Source of the DNA: Pseudomonadota bacterium
Lineage (GTDB): Bacteria > Pseudomonadota > Gammaproteobacteria > Burkholderiales > Thiobacillaceae
Direction of reading: 5' to 3'
Length of the DNA: 37,437 nucleotides
NCBI GenBank assembly: GCA_021784115.1
Contig: JAJXTE010000012.1
Coordinates: 1 to 37,437, forward strand
In this document: in pieces, positions 7,762-17,839 of the stretch
Numbering within the stretch: position 1 is the first letter of the stretch
How the letters are laid out: each line of letters opens with the position of its first letter
Notes under the pieces: generated by a model
What the model saw: only the letters and a program-made list of their open reading frames with translations
The model's database searches: none
Told to the model about the DNA's origin: nothing
Program-made: the position numbers and the translations under genes

Positions 7762-9155
7762 TGGACCGCATCGTCCGCCTGCGCGAATACCTGGCTGACT
7801 GCCGCCGCGCGGTGAGCTGGGCGACGCCGATCGCGACCAGCGGGCGGCTGACGCGGGTGTCCGGGCTGGTGATGGAGGCAGTCGGGCTGCGCCTGCCGGT
7901 GGGCAGCCAGTGCCACATCCAGATTCCCGGCGGACAGAGCATCGAGGCCGAAGTGGCCGGGTTTTCCGGCGACCGGCTGTTCATCATGCCGGCCACCGAC
8001 ATCTATGGCGTAATGCCTGGCGCGCGGGTGATTCCCGACAACCCGATGGCGGCGCAGCCGCCGCGCCTGGGGATGCGCTACATTCCGCGCCGCCGCGCGC
8101 AGGACCGGGTGCGGCAGGTGCCGGTCGGCGAGGCGCTGCTGGGGCGCGTGCTCGACGGCGCCGGGCGACCGCTCGACGGCCTCGGCCCGTTGTCGCTGGA
8201 ACGCCGCGTGCCCTTGTACAGCCGTCCAATCAATCCGCTGGAGCGCGCGCCGATCCGTCAGACGATGGATGTCGGCGTGCGCGCGATCAACGGCCTGCTG
8301 ACGGTGGGGCGCGGGCAGCGGCTCGGCCTCTTCGCCGGCAGCGGCGTCGGCAAGAGCGTGCTGCTCGGCATGATGGCGCGAATGACAGAGGCCGACGTGG
8401 TGGTGGTCGGGCTGATCGGCGAGCGCGGCCGCGAGGTCAAGGAATTCATCGACCGCATCCTCGGCAGCGAGGGCATGGCGCGGGCAGTGGTGGTGGCGGC
8501 GCCGGCCGACCATCCGCCGCTGATGCGACTGAACGGCGCGGCGTATGCGATGTCGATCGCCGAGTATTTCCGCGACCAGGGCAAGCACGTGCTGCTGATC
8601 ATGGATTCGCTCACGCGCTACGCGATGGCGCAACGCGAGGTGGCGCTGGCGATCGGCGAGCCGCCCGCGACCAAGGGCTATCCGCCATCGGTGTTCGCCA
8701 AGCTGCCGCAGCTCGCCGAGCGCGCGGGCAACGGCCGCAGCGGCAGCGGCTCGATCACGGCGTTCTTCACCGTGCTCATGGAAGGCGACGACCAGCAGGA
8801 CCCGATCGCCGACGCCGCGCGTGCGATCCTCGACGGGCACATCGTGCTTTCCCGCGATCTGGCCGACGCCGGGCATTACCCTGCGATCGACATCGAAGCC
8901 TCGATCAGCCGGGCGCAGCCCGACCTGCTTTCCGACGACGCACTGGAACGAACGCGCCGCTTCAAATATCTCTATTCGCGCTACATGCGCAGCCGCGATC
9001 TCCTGGCTGTCGGCGCCTACGTACCGGGCGCGGATCTGGTGCTGGACGAGGGAGTGCGGCTGTTTCCCAAAATGCAGGGTTATCTGATGCAGGGCATGCG
9101 TGAACGCGCGCCGCTGGATGCGGCCCGCGCCGGACTCGACGAGGTGCTCGGATGA
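7758..9155 (+). CDS. fliI: Flagellum-type export ATPase FliI
   Basis: A 465-residue F1-like ATPase energising substrate unloading at the type III export gate. The N-terminal beta-barrel is followed by the Walker A loop [11 protein letters not shown] (about 191-201) and the [14 protein letters not shown] block typical of FliI/SctN. Then come the Walker B-like strand [20 protein letters not shown] and [20 protein letters not shown]. The C-terminal helical domain includes [12 protein letters not shown] and [14 protein letters not shown]. All catalytic motifs look intact, so this part of the apparatus is probably active, in contrast with the altered FliG. The start ATG overlaps the fliH stop; a second ATG follows at once at 7761. 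Confidence 0.96.
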   Translation: MMDRIVRLREYLADCRRAVSWATPIATSGRLTRVSGLVMEAVGLRLPVGSQCHIQIPGGQSIEAEVAGFSGDRLFIMPATDIYGVMPGARVIPDNPMAAQPPRLGMRYIPRRRAQDRVRQVPVGEALLGRVLDGAGRPLDGLGPLSLERRVPLYSRPINPLERAPIRQTMDVGVRAINGLLTVGRGQRLGLFAGSGVGKSVLLGMMARMTEADVVVVGLIGERGREVKEFIDRILGSEGMARAVVVAAPADHPPLMRLNGAAYAMSIAEYFRDQGKHVLLIMDSLTRYAMAQREVALAIGEPPATKGYPPSVFAKLPQLAERAGNGRSGSGSITAFFTVLMEGDDQQDPIADAARAILDGHIVLSRDLADAGHYPAIDIEASISRAQPDLLSDDALERTRRFKYLYSRYMRSRDLLAVGAYVPGADLVLDEGVRLFPKMQGYLMQGMRERAPLDAARAGLDEVLG

Positions 9156-9604
9156 GACCGTTCGCGCTGGCCCGGGTGCTGCAGCTCGCCGAGCGTCGGA
9201 GCGAGACGCTCTCGCGCACGGTGAAGCTCGCACATGGCGTGTGGCTGCGCGCACGCGGCCGCCAGGTGCAGCTGACCGCACTGCGTGACGCCCACATCGC
9301 GCGGATGGCGGGCCGACTGCGTGGCGGCGTAACGGCAGAACAGCTGCAGGAGATGAATCGTCTGCAACACGCTCACGCGGCGGAGATGCAGGCGACACGG
9401 GAAGCCATCGACGCCGCGCAGCGGGATTGGCAGGCGCGACTGTCCGAATGGATGCAGGCCGAGCAGCGGGTCAAGGCATTGCGCCTGCTGGAACAGCGCC
9501 ACCTGGCGCAGGCCGCCATCCTGCAGCGACGCGTCGAGCAGCGCGATCACGACGAGCTGGTGGAACTGACGCATCGGCGTGACGCGGGACTGAGGGGACG
9601 CTGA
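9152..9604 (+). CDS. fliJ: Flagellar export chaperone/stalk protein FliJ
   Basis: A 150-residue, largely helical, charged protein beginning [20 protein letters not shown]. It has regular heptads through [20 protein letters not shown] and a C-terminal segment [10 protein letters not shown]-like in character, typical of the FliJ two-helix coiled coil. FliJ sits inside the FliI hexamer and contacts FlhA. Sequence conservation in this family is low, so the call rests mainly on helical character, length and the position right after fliI (ATGA overlap). Confidence 0.82.
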   Translation: MRPFALARVLQLAERRSETLSRTVKLAHGVWLRARGRQVQLTALRDAHIARMAGRLRGGVTAEQLQEMNRLQHAHAAEMQATREAIDAAQRDWQARLSEWMQAEQRVKALRLLEQRHLAQAAILQRRVEQRDHDELVELTHRRDAGLRGR

Positions 9605-10068
9605 TGCAGCTGCTTGAGCTCACGCCCGCGGAGATCGCTTTCCTGTCGGCGCCTTCTTCGGCGCCGGACGGCTTGCAGACGCGCCTGACCCGCAAGCTTG
9701 CTGCGACGCTGAGCGCGCGCCTGCGCCTGCCGGTTCAGGCGACGGCGCAACCGGCACCTGCGCCCGTCGACGCGCCGGTGACGCCCGTCTGGCAGCCCGA
9801 TGCCGTGCTGGCCAGCCTGTGGCTGACACGCCGTCTGGGTGGACGCCACGTGGCAGGGGCAGGTTCCTTTGTTCCCGCCACGCTCGTCCGCACGCTCGAT
9901 GCCGTGCTGGCGGAGTGCTGGCTGGATGCGCCGCCGCAGGCCGCGCTGCCCGCTGCGCTTGCGTGGCGCATCACCACCGATCTCGCGCAGGCAACGGTCG
10001 CCGTGCAGGTGCCGCGTTTCCCAACCGACATGACGCGCTGGGCGCAGGAGGTCATCCGGCATGGCTAG
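9604..10068 (+). CDS. Unrecognised protein in the fliK-fliN position of the fli cluster
   Basis: 154 residues, not recognised. It starts at the ATG sharing one base with the fliJ stop (TGATG) and overlaps fliO by eight bases, so it is translationally tied to the export genes. The N-terminal third ([17 protein letters not shown], then a basic helical stretch) leads through an Ala/Pro-rich linker (about 43-60). A compact domain follows with LASLWLTRRLGG, SFVPATLVRTLDAVLAECWL and a C-terminal TVAVQVPRFPTDMTRWAQEV. There is no signal peptide, membrane segment or recognisable SpoA (FliN/FliM C-terminal) domain. Its place is where fliK, fliL, fliM and fliN normally stand. It could be a remnant or replacement switch/adaptor component, but that is position-based inference only. 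Confidence 0.75.
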   Translation: MQLLELTPAEIAFLSAPSSAPDGLQTRLTRKLAATLSARLRLPVQATAQPAPAPVDAPVTPVWQPDAVLASLWLTRRLGGRHVAGAGSFVPATLVRTLDAVLAECWLDAPPQAALPAALAWRITTDLAQATVAVQVPRFPTDMTRWAQEVIRHG

Positions 10069-10396
10069 ATTCGTCGCGGCAGGTGGATTGCTGCTGATTC
10101 CGTCCTGGGCGCTGGCGGCAACCGATCCCGCAGGCGGCATGCTCACCGTGCTGCTGAGCCTGGTGCTCATCCTCGGCGGCTTCGTAGGGGTCGCCTGGTT
10201 TGTCCGGCGCTATCTGCCGGGCATCGGTGCGCAAGGCGTGGTCAAGGTGGTGGGCACCACGGCGGTGGGCGCGCGCGAACGGGTGGTGGTGGTCGAGGTC
10301 GACGACACCTGGCTGCTGCTGGGGGTGGGCGGCGGCAACGTGCATCTGCTGCATACATTGCCGAAGCCGGCTTCGACGCAGGAGCACGCACGGTGA
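10061..10396 (+). CDS. fliO: Flagellar biosynthetic protein FliO
   Basis: 111 residues with a short hydrophobic N-terminus ending in SWALAATDPA. One strong membrane helix follows (MLTVLLSLVLILGGFVGVAW, about 27-46), then a cytoplasmic beta-rich tail with VKVVGTTAVGARERVVVVEV and DDTWLLLGV. This tail pattern is the FliO hallmark. FliO assists assembly of the FliP pore of the export gate. It overlaps the preceding gene by eight bases and fliP by four (GTGA). The position directly before fliP is the canonical one. Confidence 0.9.
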   Translation: MARFVAAGGLLLIPSWALAATDPAGGMLTVLLSLVLILGGFVGVAWFVRRYLPGIGAQGVVKVVGTTAVGARERVVVVEVDDTWLLLGVGGGNVHLLHTLPKPASTQEHAR

Positions 10397-11121
10397 GGGC
10401 GATTCTGCTGCTGCTGGCACTGGGCCTGAGCGCGCCGGCCTGGGCGGCGGATGCCAGCGTGCCCCTGTTGAGCGTGACGCCCGGCGTGGGCGGGCAGGTG
10501 ATCGGCGTGCCGGGGGCGAGCCTGCCGTGGCTGCTGCTGTTCCCGTTCTTGCCCGCGTTGCTGCTGGCGTTCACCGCCTTCACCCGGATTGCCGTGGTGC
10601 TGTTTCTGCTGCGGCAGGGCCTGGGCAGCCCGACCGCGCCACCCAATCTGGTGCTGACGGGGCTGGCGGTTCTGCTGACGATATTCGTGATGTCGCCGGC
10701 GCTGAAGACCATCAATGCCGAGGCTTACCAACCCTATCTGGCCGGCGCAATGAATTTCAACGACGCCGCCGGGAAGGCCGCGTCGCCCCTGAAGAACTTC
10801 ATGCTGCGGCAAACCCGGGCTGACGATCTGAGCCTGTTCATCGGGGACGACAAGACCATCGATCCAAAAAAGGTCGACAGTGTGCCGCTGGCGGCGCTGG
10901 CGCCGGCCTTTCTCACCAGCGAGCTCAAGACCGCCTTCCAGATCGGCTTCATGGTGGTGCTGCCGTTCCTGGTGATCGATCTGGTGGTCGCCGCCGTGCT
11001 GACCGCGCTCGGCATGATCATGCTGCCGCCGCAGCTGGTGTCGCTGCCCCTGAAACTGCTGCTGTTCGTCACGGTCGATGGCTGGCATCTGCTGGTCGGC
11101 TCGCTGATCGGGAGCTTCTGA
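10393..11121 (+). CDS. fliP: Flagellar export gate protein FliP
   Basis: A 242-residue polytopic membrane protein with a GTG start overlapping the fliO stop. A cleavable-looking signal (MRAILLLLALGLSAPAWA) is followed by the FliP signatures FTAFTRIAVVLFLLRQGLG, PPNLVLTGLAVLLTIFVMSP, TSELKTAFQIGFMVVLPFLV and GMIMLPPQLVSLPLKLLLF. FliP pentamers form the core of the FliPQR export pore in the MS ring. Motifs are well kept and the length is normal. The export gate therefore looks functional, unlike the altered switch part of the cluster. Confidence 0.96.
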   Translation: MRAILLLLALGLSAPAWAADASVPLLSVTPGVGGQVIGVPGASLPWLLLFPFLPALLLAFTAFTRIAVVLFLLRQGLGSPTAPPNLVLTGLAVLLTIFVMSPALKTINAEAYQPYLAGAMNFNDAAGKAASPLKNFMLRQTRADDLSLFIGDDKTIDPKKVDSVPLAALAPAFLTSELKTAFQIGFMVVLPFLVIDLVVAAVLTALGMIMLPPQLVSLPLKLLLFVTVDGWHLLVGSLIGSF

Positions 11122-11375
11122 TGGAAGGCATCGCCCGCGACGCGCTCTGGCTGCTCATGCTGATCGCCGCGCCGGTGCTGCTGGCGGGGCTGCTGACGGC
11201 ATTCGCCATCAGCCTGTTCCAGGCTTCCACGCAGATTCTCGAACCCACGCTCTCATTCGTCCCCAAGCTCGTCGTCGTGCTGATCGTGCTCGCGCTGCTG
11301 GGCAGCTGGATGGGCGGGCAGCTGGTCGAGTTTGCGCGCAGCATGCTGACCGATTTCCCGGGCCTCGTCGAATGA
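11121..11375 (+). CDS. fliQ: Flagellar export gate protein FliQ
   Basis: 84 residues with two membrane helices. The stretch SLFQASTQILEPTLSFVPKL carries the FliQ consensus. The second helix, VVVLIVLALLGSWMGGQLVE, is typical. FliQ surrounds the FliP-FliR pore of the type III export gate. Its ATG shares one base with the fliP stop. It is slightly shorter than the usual 89 residues but complete. Confidence 0.94.
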   Translation: MEGIARDALWLLMLIAAPVLLAGLLTAFAISLFQASTQILEPTLSFVPKLVVVLIVLALLGSWMGGQLVEFARSMLTDFPGLVE

Positions 11376-11382
11376 GCGGGTC

Positions 11383-12132
11383 ATGCCGCTGACCGAGGCA
11401 GGCCTGTCAGTGTGGCTATTCGCCTTCGCGCGGCTGGCGGGGTGGACGGCGCTGGATCCCCTGACCGGCCGCCTGCCGCTGCTGCTGCGGCTGTTCCTGG
11501 CAGCCGTGCTGGCAGCCGTGCTGGCGCCGGGCCTGGCCACCAGTGCGATCGCGCCCTTCAGCGTGCAAGGCATGCTGGCACTGGGCATGGAGGTCGCGTG
11601 GGGCGCCGCGCTGGCGCTTTGCGTGTGGCTGGTTTTCGCGGCGGTGAGTGCGGCGCTGGTGTGGACTGGTCACACCGCCACCGGCGGCCTGCTGGCCCTG
11701 ACCGCCGACCAGGCCGTCCCGGCGGACGCCGCCTGGCGCGCCCTGGCCGGATGGCTGGCGGCGATGGCGTTTCTGGGCGCGAGCGGCCACTTGCTCATCG
11801 TTCACGCTTTGCGTGACAGCTTCGCCGCCATGCCGGTTGCCGTCCTGCCTGCCGCAATGGATGTTCGCCAGCTGGCCGAAGCCGGCAGTTGGCTGTTTGC
11901 GACCGGCATCCAGCTGGCCTTGCCCTTGCTGGCCCTGGCGCTGCTGGTCCAGCTGGCAGTCGGCATCGTGGCGCGCACCACGCCGGGCATGGATATGTTC
12001 TCGGTCGGGCTGGGCGTGGCGGCATTGGGCCTGGTGGCCGTCTGGATCGCGGCGGTGCCGCTCCTTGCGCACGGCGTCGGCCTGGGCATCGAACATCTGA
12101 CGGGCTGGCTGGGCCGGCTCGCGTCGAGATAA
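11383..12132 (+). CDS. fliR: Flagellar export gate protein FliR
   Basis: 249 residues, mostly hydrophobic, with about six membrane segments. The N-terminal VWLFAFARLAGWTALDPLTG and the later HLLIVHALRDSFAAMPV and PALLALALLVQLAVGIVAR-like region fit FliR, the third pore subunit. Seven bases separate it from fliQ, the only non-overlapping junction of the cluster. A 12-base unit repeats in tandem at 11497-11520, encoding LAAVLAAV. The cluster ends here: flhB, which often follows fliR, is absent and dapA comes next. Confidence 0.92.
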   Translation: MPLTEAGLSVWLFAFARLAGWTALDPLTGRLPLLLRLFLAAVLAAVLAPGLATSAIAPFSVQGMLALGMEVAWGAALALCVWLVFAAVSAALVWTGHTATGGLLALTADQAVPADAAWRALAGWLAAMAFLGASGHLLIVHALRDSFAAMPVAVLPAAMDVRQLAEAGSWLFATGIQLALPLLALALLVQLAVGIVARTTPGMDMFSVGLGVAALGLVAVWIAAVPLLAHGVGLGIEHLTGWLGRLASR

Positions 12133-12227
12133 AGCCAGTGGCAGCGAGATAGATTAGAATGCTTCGATTTATCGTTGACCCGCCGGAAGCAACGGCGCGG
12201 TGTTGAAATATAAGCGGCGGAAACAAG

Positions 12228-13118
12228 ATGGCAGAAATGAACACGGCCAGAGGAAGCCTGGTTGCGATTGTCACCCCCATGACGGACGACGGCGCGCTCG
12301 ATCTCGATGCGCTGCGCCGCCTGGTCGACTGGCACATCGCAGAGGGGACGGACGGGATCTGCATTGTTGGCACCACCGGCGAATCGCCCACGGTCAGCTT
12401 TGACGAGCACTGCCTGCTGATCCGCACCACGGTCGAACAGGTTGCCGGACGGGTGCCGGTGATCGCGGGCACGGGCGCGAATTCCACCACCGAGGCGATC
12501 GAACTCACCGAATGCGCCAAGGCAGCCGGCGCGCAGGCCGGCCTGTCGGTCGTGCCCTACTACAACAGGCCGACGCAGGAAGGCCTCTACCAGCACTACA
12601 AAAAGATCGCCGAGGCGGTCGACCTGCCGCTGATCCTCTACAACGTGCCGGGGCGCACGGTCGCCGACCTGTCGAACGACACCACGCTGCGCCTGGCCGA
12701 AGTGCCCGGCGTCATCGGCATCAAGGACGCCACCGGCAGCATGGAGCGTGCGGCCGATCTGCTGCGCCGCGCGCCGAAGAATTTTTCGCTCTACAGCGGC
12801 GACGACGCCTCGGCGATGCCCTTCCTGCTGCTGGGCGGCCACGGCGTGATCTCGGTGACTGCCAATGTGGCGCCGAAACTGATGCACGACATGTGCGTGG
12901 CGGCGCGCGAAGGGAACCTGGCGCGCGCGCGCGAACTCAACAACGCATTGCTGCCGCTGCACAGCAAGCTGTTTGTCGAGGCCAACCCGATTCCGGTCAA
13001 GTGGGCGTGCGCGGAGCTGGGACGGATTCCGTCCGGTCTGCGTCTGCCCCTCACCCCGCTGTCGGCCGCACTGCATGACACGGTGCGTGATGCGATGCGT
13101 CACGCCGGACTGATCTAG
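12228..13118 (+). CDS. dapA: 4-hydroxy-tetrahydrodipicolinate synthase
   Basis: DapA condenses pyruvate with aspartate semialdehyde, the first committed step to lysine and diaminopimelate. The 296-residue protein has the family length. The Schiff-base lysine is K166 in GIKDATG and the catalytic tyrosine is Y138 in LYNVPGRT, the same 28-residue spacing as Tyr133/Lys161 of E. coli. GTTGESPT and [17 protein letters not shown] are also present. The start at 12228 is preceded by GGCGGAAACAAG; an alternative ATG is 12237. The 95-base gap after fliR holds AT-rich sequence (TAGAAT at 12155, TATAAG at 12209), so an own promoter is likely. bamC follows, as dapA-nlpB do in E. coli. Confidence 0.96.
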   Translation: MAEMNTARGSLVAIVTPMTDDGALDLDALRRLVDWHIAEGTDGICIVGTTGESPTVSFDEHCLLIRTTVEQVAGRVPVIAGTGANSTTEAIELTECAKAAGAQAGLSVVPYYNRPTQEGLYQHYKKIAEAVDLPLILYNVPGRTVADLSNDTTLRLAEVPGVIGIKDATGSMERAADLLRRAPKNFSLYSGDDASAMPFLLLGGHGVISVTANVAPKLMHDMCVAAREGNLARARELNNALLPLHSKLFVEANPIPVKWACAELGRIPSGLRLPLTPLSAALHDTVRDAMRHAGLI

Positions 13119-13172
13119 CGCGATGCGATGCACCGCGACGCTTTGAAGCAAGCCTTTCGTTTAGGACACCTT

Positions 13173-14273
13173 ATGCGTTTATTGCCCCTGTTTTTGATGG
13201 CTACCGTGGCCCTGTCGGCCTGCGGCATCGTGGAATCCAAAAAGATCGACTACAAATCGGCCCAGAAGGCGCCGACGCTCGAAGTGCCGCCCGATCTGGT
13301 GGCGCCGACGACGGACAACCGCTACGCGATTCCCGACGCCCAGGGCGGCGGCACCGCGACCCTGTCGACCTACAGCCAGGAACGCAAATCCACGCCTGGT
13401 GAATCCACCACGTTGCTGCCCACGGAGGAGAAAGCCCGCATCGAGCGCGCCGGCAGCCAGCGTTGGCTGGTGGTGCAGGCGACCCCGCAGCAGGTGTGGC
13501 CGGTGATCAAGGATTTCTGGCAGGAGAACGGTTTCATCATCAACCTGGAGTCGCCCGAGACCGGCATCATCGAAACCGACTGGGCGGAAAACCGGGCCAA
13601 GATTCCGCAGGACATCATCCGCCGCACGATCGGCAAGGTGATCGACGGGCTGTATTCCACGGCCGAGCGCGACAAGTTCCGCACGCGCATCGAAACGGGC
13701 AAGGACGGCACCGAAATCTACGTCAGCCACCGCGGCATGAAGGAAGTCTACGCCACCGAGGGCAAGGACAAGACCATCTGGGAACCGCGCCAGCCCGACC
13801 CCGAGCTTGAGGCCGAAATGCTGCGCCGCCTGATGCTGCGCTTCGGGGTGGAAAAGAGCCGCGCCGACGCACTGCTGGCCAAACAGCAGACGCCGGAAAT
13901 GGCGCGCATCATCCAGGAAGCCGGTGCCCCCGTACTCGAAATGGATGAGGGCTTCGACCGCGCCTGGCGTCGCGTCGGACTTGCGCTCGACCGTGTCGGC
14001 TTTGCGGTGGAAGACCGTGACCGCTCGAAGGGCGTCTATTACGTGCGCTACATCGATCCCGGAATCGACAATGCCGGCAAGCGCGACGAGGGGATGTTCG
14101 CCAAGCTTGCCTTCTGGCGCAGCAAGAAGTCGCAGACCTCGCCGCAATTGCAGATCGTGGTCAGCGAAGCGGGCGAGAAGAGCCGGGTCAGCGTCACCGG
14201 CGCCGACGGAAAGCCGGCCGACGAAAAGACGCGGAACCGCATCATCAACCTGCTGGAAAAGGAACTGAAGTGA
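13173..14273 (+). CDS. bamC: Outer membrane assembly lipoprotein BamC
   Basis: BamC is a lipoprotein subunit of the BAM complex that inserts beta-barrel proteins. The chosen ATG (13173) is preceded by AGGACACCTT and gives 366 residues. It opens with a lipoprotein signal (MRLLPLFLMATVALSACG) whose lipobox LSAC places the lipidated cysteine at residue 17. The frame is open to 13128, but that start would bury the signal. After the signal comes the unstructured segment with KIDYKSAQKAPTLEVPPDL, which in BamC binds BamD. Two helix-grip domains follow. The dapA-bamC pairing supports the call. Confidence 0.92.
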   Translation: MRLLPLFLMATVALSACGIVESKKIDYKSAQKAPTLEVPPDLVAPTTDNRYAIPDAQGGGTATLSTYSQERKSTPGESTTLLPTEEKARIERAGSQRWLVVQATPQQVWPVIKDFWQENGFIINLESPETGIIETDWAENRAKIPQDIIRRTIGKVIDGLYSTAERDKFRTRIETGKDGTEIYVSHRGMKEVYATEGKDKTIWEPRQPDPELEAEMLRRLMLRFGVEKSRADALLAKQQTPEMARIIQEAGAPVLEMDEGFDRAWRRVGLALDRVGFAVEDRDRSKGVYYVRYIDPGIDNAGKRDEGMFAKLAFWRSKKSQTSPQLQIVVSEAGEKSRVSVTGADGKPADEKTRNRIINLLEKELK

Positions 14274-14289
14274 CGCAGGTGCGGGTGTA

Positions 14290-15048
14290 ATGCGTTTCGC
14301 CAGCCTCGGCAGCGGCAGCGAAGGCAACGGCCTGGTGGTCGAGGCCGGAGGCACCCGGGTGCTGATGGACTGCGGTTTTGGTCTGGCCGACAGTGTGACC
14401 CGGCTGGCGCGGCTGGGTTTGCAGCCGGCGGATCTCGCCGGCGTCGTGGTGACGCATGAGCACAGCGACCACATCGGCGGGGTAGGGCGGCTGGCGCGCA
14501 AGCACAAGATTCCGGTGTGGCTGACCGCCGGCACGCTGGCGATGGCGCAGGACCTCGACGGCGTGGCGGTGCAGGTGATCGACAGCCATGCGGCGTTTGC
14601 CGTGGACGACCTGGAAATCCAGCCGTATCCCGTGCCGCACGATGCGCGCGAACCGGTGCAATACGTGTTCAGCGACGGCGACCGCAGGCTCGGCGTGCTG
14701 ACGGATACGGGATGCAGCACGCCGCACATCGAGGCCATGCTGGCCGGTGTCGATGCGCTGGTGCTGGAATGCAATCACGACGCCGCGATGCTGGAGAGCG
14801 GGCCCTATCCCGTGAGTCTCAAGCGGCGCGTCGGCGGGCGTTTCGGCCATCTGGAAAACGGACAGTCGGCGGCCCTGCTGCAAAAGCTCAAGCATGAAAA
14901 ATTACAGTGCGTGATGGCGGCACACGTATCGAAAAAGAACAACACGTCGGCGCTGGCTCAGCGTGCGCTGGCCCAAGTGCTCAACTGCGCGGACGACGAC
15001 GTGCGCGTGGCCTGCCAGACGGCGGGCTTTGACTGGATCAGAATTTAA
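14290..15048 (+). CDS. MBL-fold metallohydrolase, YycJ/WalJ-like
   Basis: 252 residues with the metallo-beta-lactamase fold: LGSGSEGNGLVVEAGGTRVL at the N-terminus and the zinc motif THEHSDHIGG (HxHxDH). Later metal ligands lie in VPHDAREPVQY, LTDTG and ECNHD, with a terminal AAHVSKKNN. This arrangement resembles YycJ/WalJ-type cytoplasmic hydrolases, some of which are 5'-exonucleases acting on DNA. There is no signal peptide. It follows bamC by 16 bases and is probably in the dapA operon. The substrate is unknown. Confidence 0.85.
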   Translation: MRFASLGSGSEGNGLVVEAGGTRVLMDCGFGLADSVTRLARLGLQPADLAGVVVTHEHSDHIGGVGRLARKHKIPVWLTAGTLAMAQDLDGVAVQVIDSHAAFAVDDLEIQPYPVPHDAREPVQYVFSDGDRRLGVLTDTGCSTPHIEAMLAGVDALVLECNHDAAMLESGPYPVSLKRRVGGRFGHLENGQSAALLQKLKHEKLQCVMAAHVSKKNNTSALAQRALAQVLNCADDDVRVACQTAGFDWIRI

Positions 15049-15059
15049 CTGGATGGACA

Positions 15060-16438
<1,379 letters not shown>

Positions 16439-16442
<4 letters not shown>

Positions 16443-16783
16443 GCTGGGAGATCCTGCTGCTCGGACTATTGGGCGCGATCGGCTGGTACTGGTACGCGGG
16501 CATGCATGCGCGCGAACAGGCCGTCGTAGTGGGCCGCCGTGCTTGTGGCGACGCCGGGGTACAGTTCCTGGACGAGAGCGTGGCCCTGAGCCGAATCCGT
16601 TTTGCGCGCAACGGCAGCGGCCAGCTGCAATTCCAGCGCGACTATCGCTTCGAGTTTTCCGACACCGGCAACAACCGCCGCCCCGGCGTCGTCCGCATGC
16701 TCGGTGACCGCGTCGAATGGGTCGGCCTCGACGGGGAGTGGCAACCGGGCCACGTGGCCAGCGTCAGCCGGCTGGGGGACTGA
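16439..16783 (+). CDS. DUF3301 family membrane-anchored protein
   Basis: 114 residues starting at a GTG that overlaps the helicase stop. One N-terminal membrane helix (WEILLLGLLGAIGWYWYAGM, about 3-22) anchors a soluble domain containing QFLDESVALSRIRFARNGSG and QRDYRFEFSDTGNNRR. This LDxSVAL and YxFEFSxxG pattern is the DUF3301 signature. Function is unknown. The overlap suggests coupled translation with the helicase, but a functional link is not established. Confidence 0.8.
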
Positions 16784-16791
16784 TCGTGCTG

Positions 16792-16819
16792 GCCACGCCC
16801 TGCGGATGCACGGCGTGGC
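16792..16819. terminator. Hairpin between convergent genes
   Basis: GCCACGCC (16792-16799) and GGCGTGGC (16812-16819) form a perfect eight-base stem with a 12-base loop. It lies between the ends of the DUF3301 gene and the convergent MBL gene. No U-tract follows on either strand, so it is at most a non-classical terminator. Confidence 0.3.
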
Positions 16820-16831
16820 ACCAGGCCGGCA

Positions 16832-17770
16832 TTACTCCTGCTCGATTTCGAGGATTGCCAGGCTGATCTGCTGGCCCAGATTGGTATCCCATTCCGCCCA
16901 GTCCCGATAGGCCTTGAGCTTTTCGGCGATGACGGGCTTCATTTCGTAATCGCTCTTGCCCTCGTCGTACATGCGCCGCACTTCGGACATCAGCGTCTCG
17001 AAGTAGGCCTTGTGGTCTTCGACAAATTTGCGGTCGCCCGTCTTGCCGTGGCCGGGCACGTAGAGTTTCGCGTTGAGGGCAAGCGCCTGGTCGGTCGCTT
17101 TCATCACCCCCTTGAACGTGCCGTCGCGGAGGTTCATGACCTGGTGGTTCAGCACGTTGTCCCCGGTGAACAGGGTGCGGTCTTCCACCAGTTCGATCAT
17201 CAGATCGGTCTTGCTGTGCGCGTCGGTCGAGGAGTGGATGCGGAAGGTCTTGCCGCCGATTTTGAACGCCTGGCCGTCGGCCGCCTCGACGGTCGGAATC
17301 ACGGCGCGGGTACCCTCGGTGTAGCCGCCGGTCATGTCCGACATCAGCTTGAGCCAGAATGCATCGGCACCGTTTTTCGCCTGTTTGATCATGTCGGGAT
17401 GGGCGATGATCGTGGCGTTCGGCCACGCTTCCAGAATCGCCTGGTTGCCCAGCCAGTGGTCGCCGTGCACATGGGTGTTGAACACATGGGTGACCGGTTT
17501 CTTCGTGGTTTTGCGCAGCTGCGCCACGACCATGCGCCCGGCCTGTACGCTGGAACCGGGATCGATCACCACGACGCCATCCTTCATGACGATCCAGGCC
17601 GGGTTGTTCATGAAGCTCTGGTTGGCGACAGACGGCACGCCCTGCGGGCCGTGGATCACGTAGGTGTCGGCATTGACCTTTTGCGCAGGATAGGGGCGTA
17701 CGGCGTCATTGGGACCGGCCAGCACGCTGCTGCAGACGCCCAGGGTGGCGAGAAGGGAAATGATGCGCAT
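16832..17770 (-). CDS. Exported MBL-fold hydrolase (SoxH-like)
   Basis: 312 residues. The start at 17770 is supported by a GGAG ribosome site and by an immediate signal peptide (MRIISLLATLGVCSSVLAG), so the product is probably periplasmic. Zinc ligands are seen in NTHVHGDHWLGN, FTGDNVLNH and VPGHGKTGDRKF, the complete MBL set. The fold and export resemble SoxH/quinoprotein-relay type hydrolases found near sulfur-oxidation genes, but no sox gene is present here. It follows the reductase gene on the same strand after 69 bases and may be co-transcribed. The substrate is unknown. Confidence 0.82.
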   Translation of the reverse strand: MRIISLLATLGVCSSVLAGPNDAVRPYPAQKVNADTYVIHGPQGVPSVANQSFMNNPAWIVMKDGVVVIDPGSSVQAGRMVVAQLRKTTKKPVTHVFNTHVHGDHWLGNQAILEAWPNATIIAHPDMIKQAKNGADAFWLKLMSDMTGGYTEGTRAVIPTVEAADGQAFKIGGKTFRIHSSTDAHSKTDLMIELVEDRTLFTGDNVLNHQVMNLRDGTFKGVMKATDQALALNAKLYVPGHGKTGDRKFVEDHKAYFETLMSEVRRMYDEGKSDYEMKPVIAEKLKAYRDWAEWDTNLGQQISLAILEIEQE

Positions 17771-17839
17771 GGGAATTCTCCGTTCGGATTGAAAGTTGAA
17801 CATACCAGAGGGGTGAATTTGGCGAATGGTCGAATCGGC

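Noticed and set aside
7302-9398. Minus-strand frame of 698 codons opposite fliH-fliI-fliJ
   Set aside because: It spans three convincing flagellar genes with overlapping starts and stops. It is a shadow of GC-rich codon bias.
11497-11520. Tandem 12-base repeat in fliR
   Set aside because: Two copies encoding LAAV within a hydrophobic helix are ordinary for a membrane segment.
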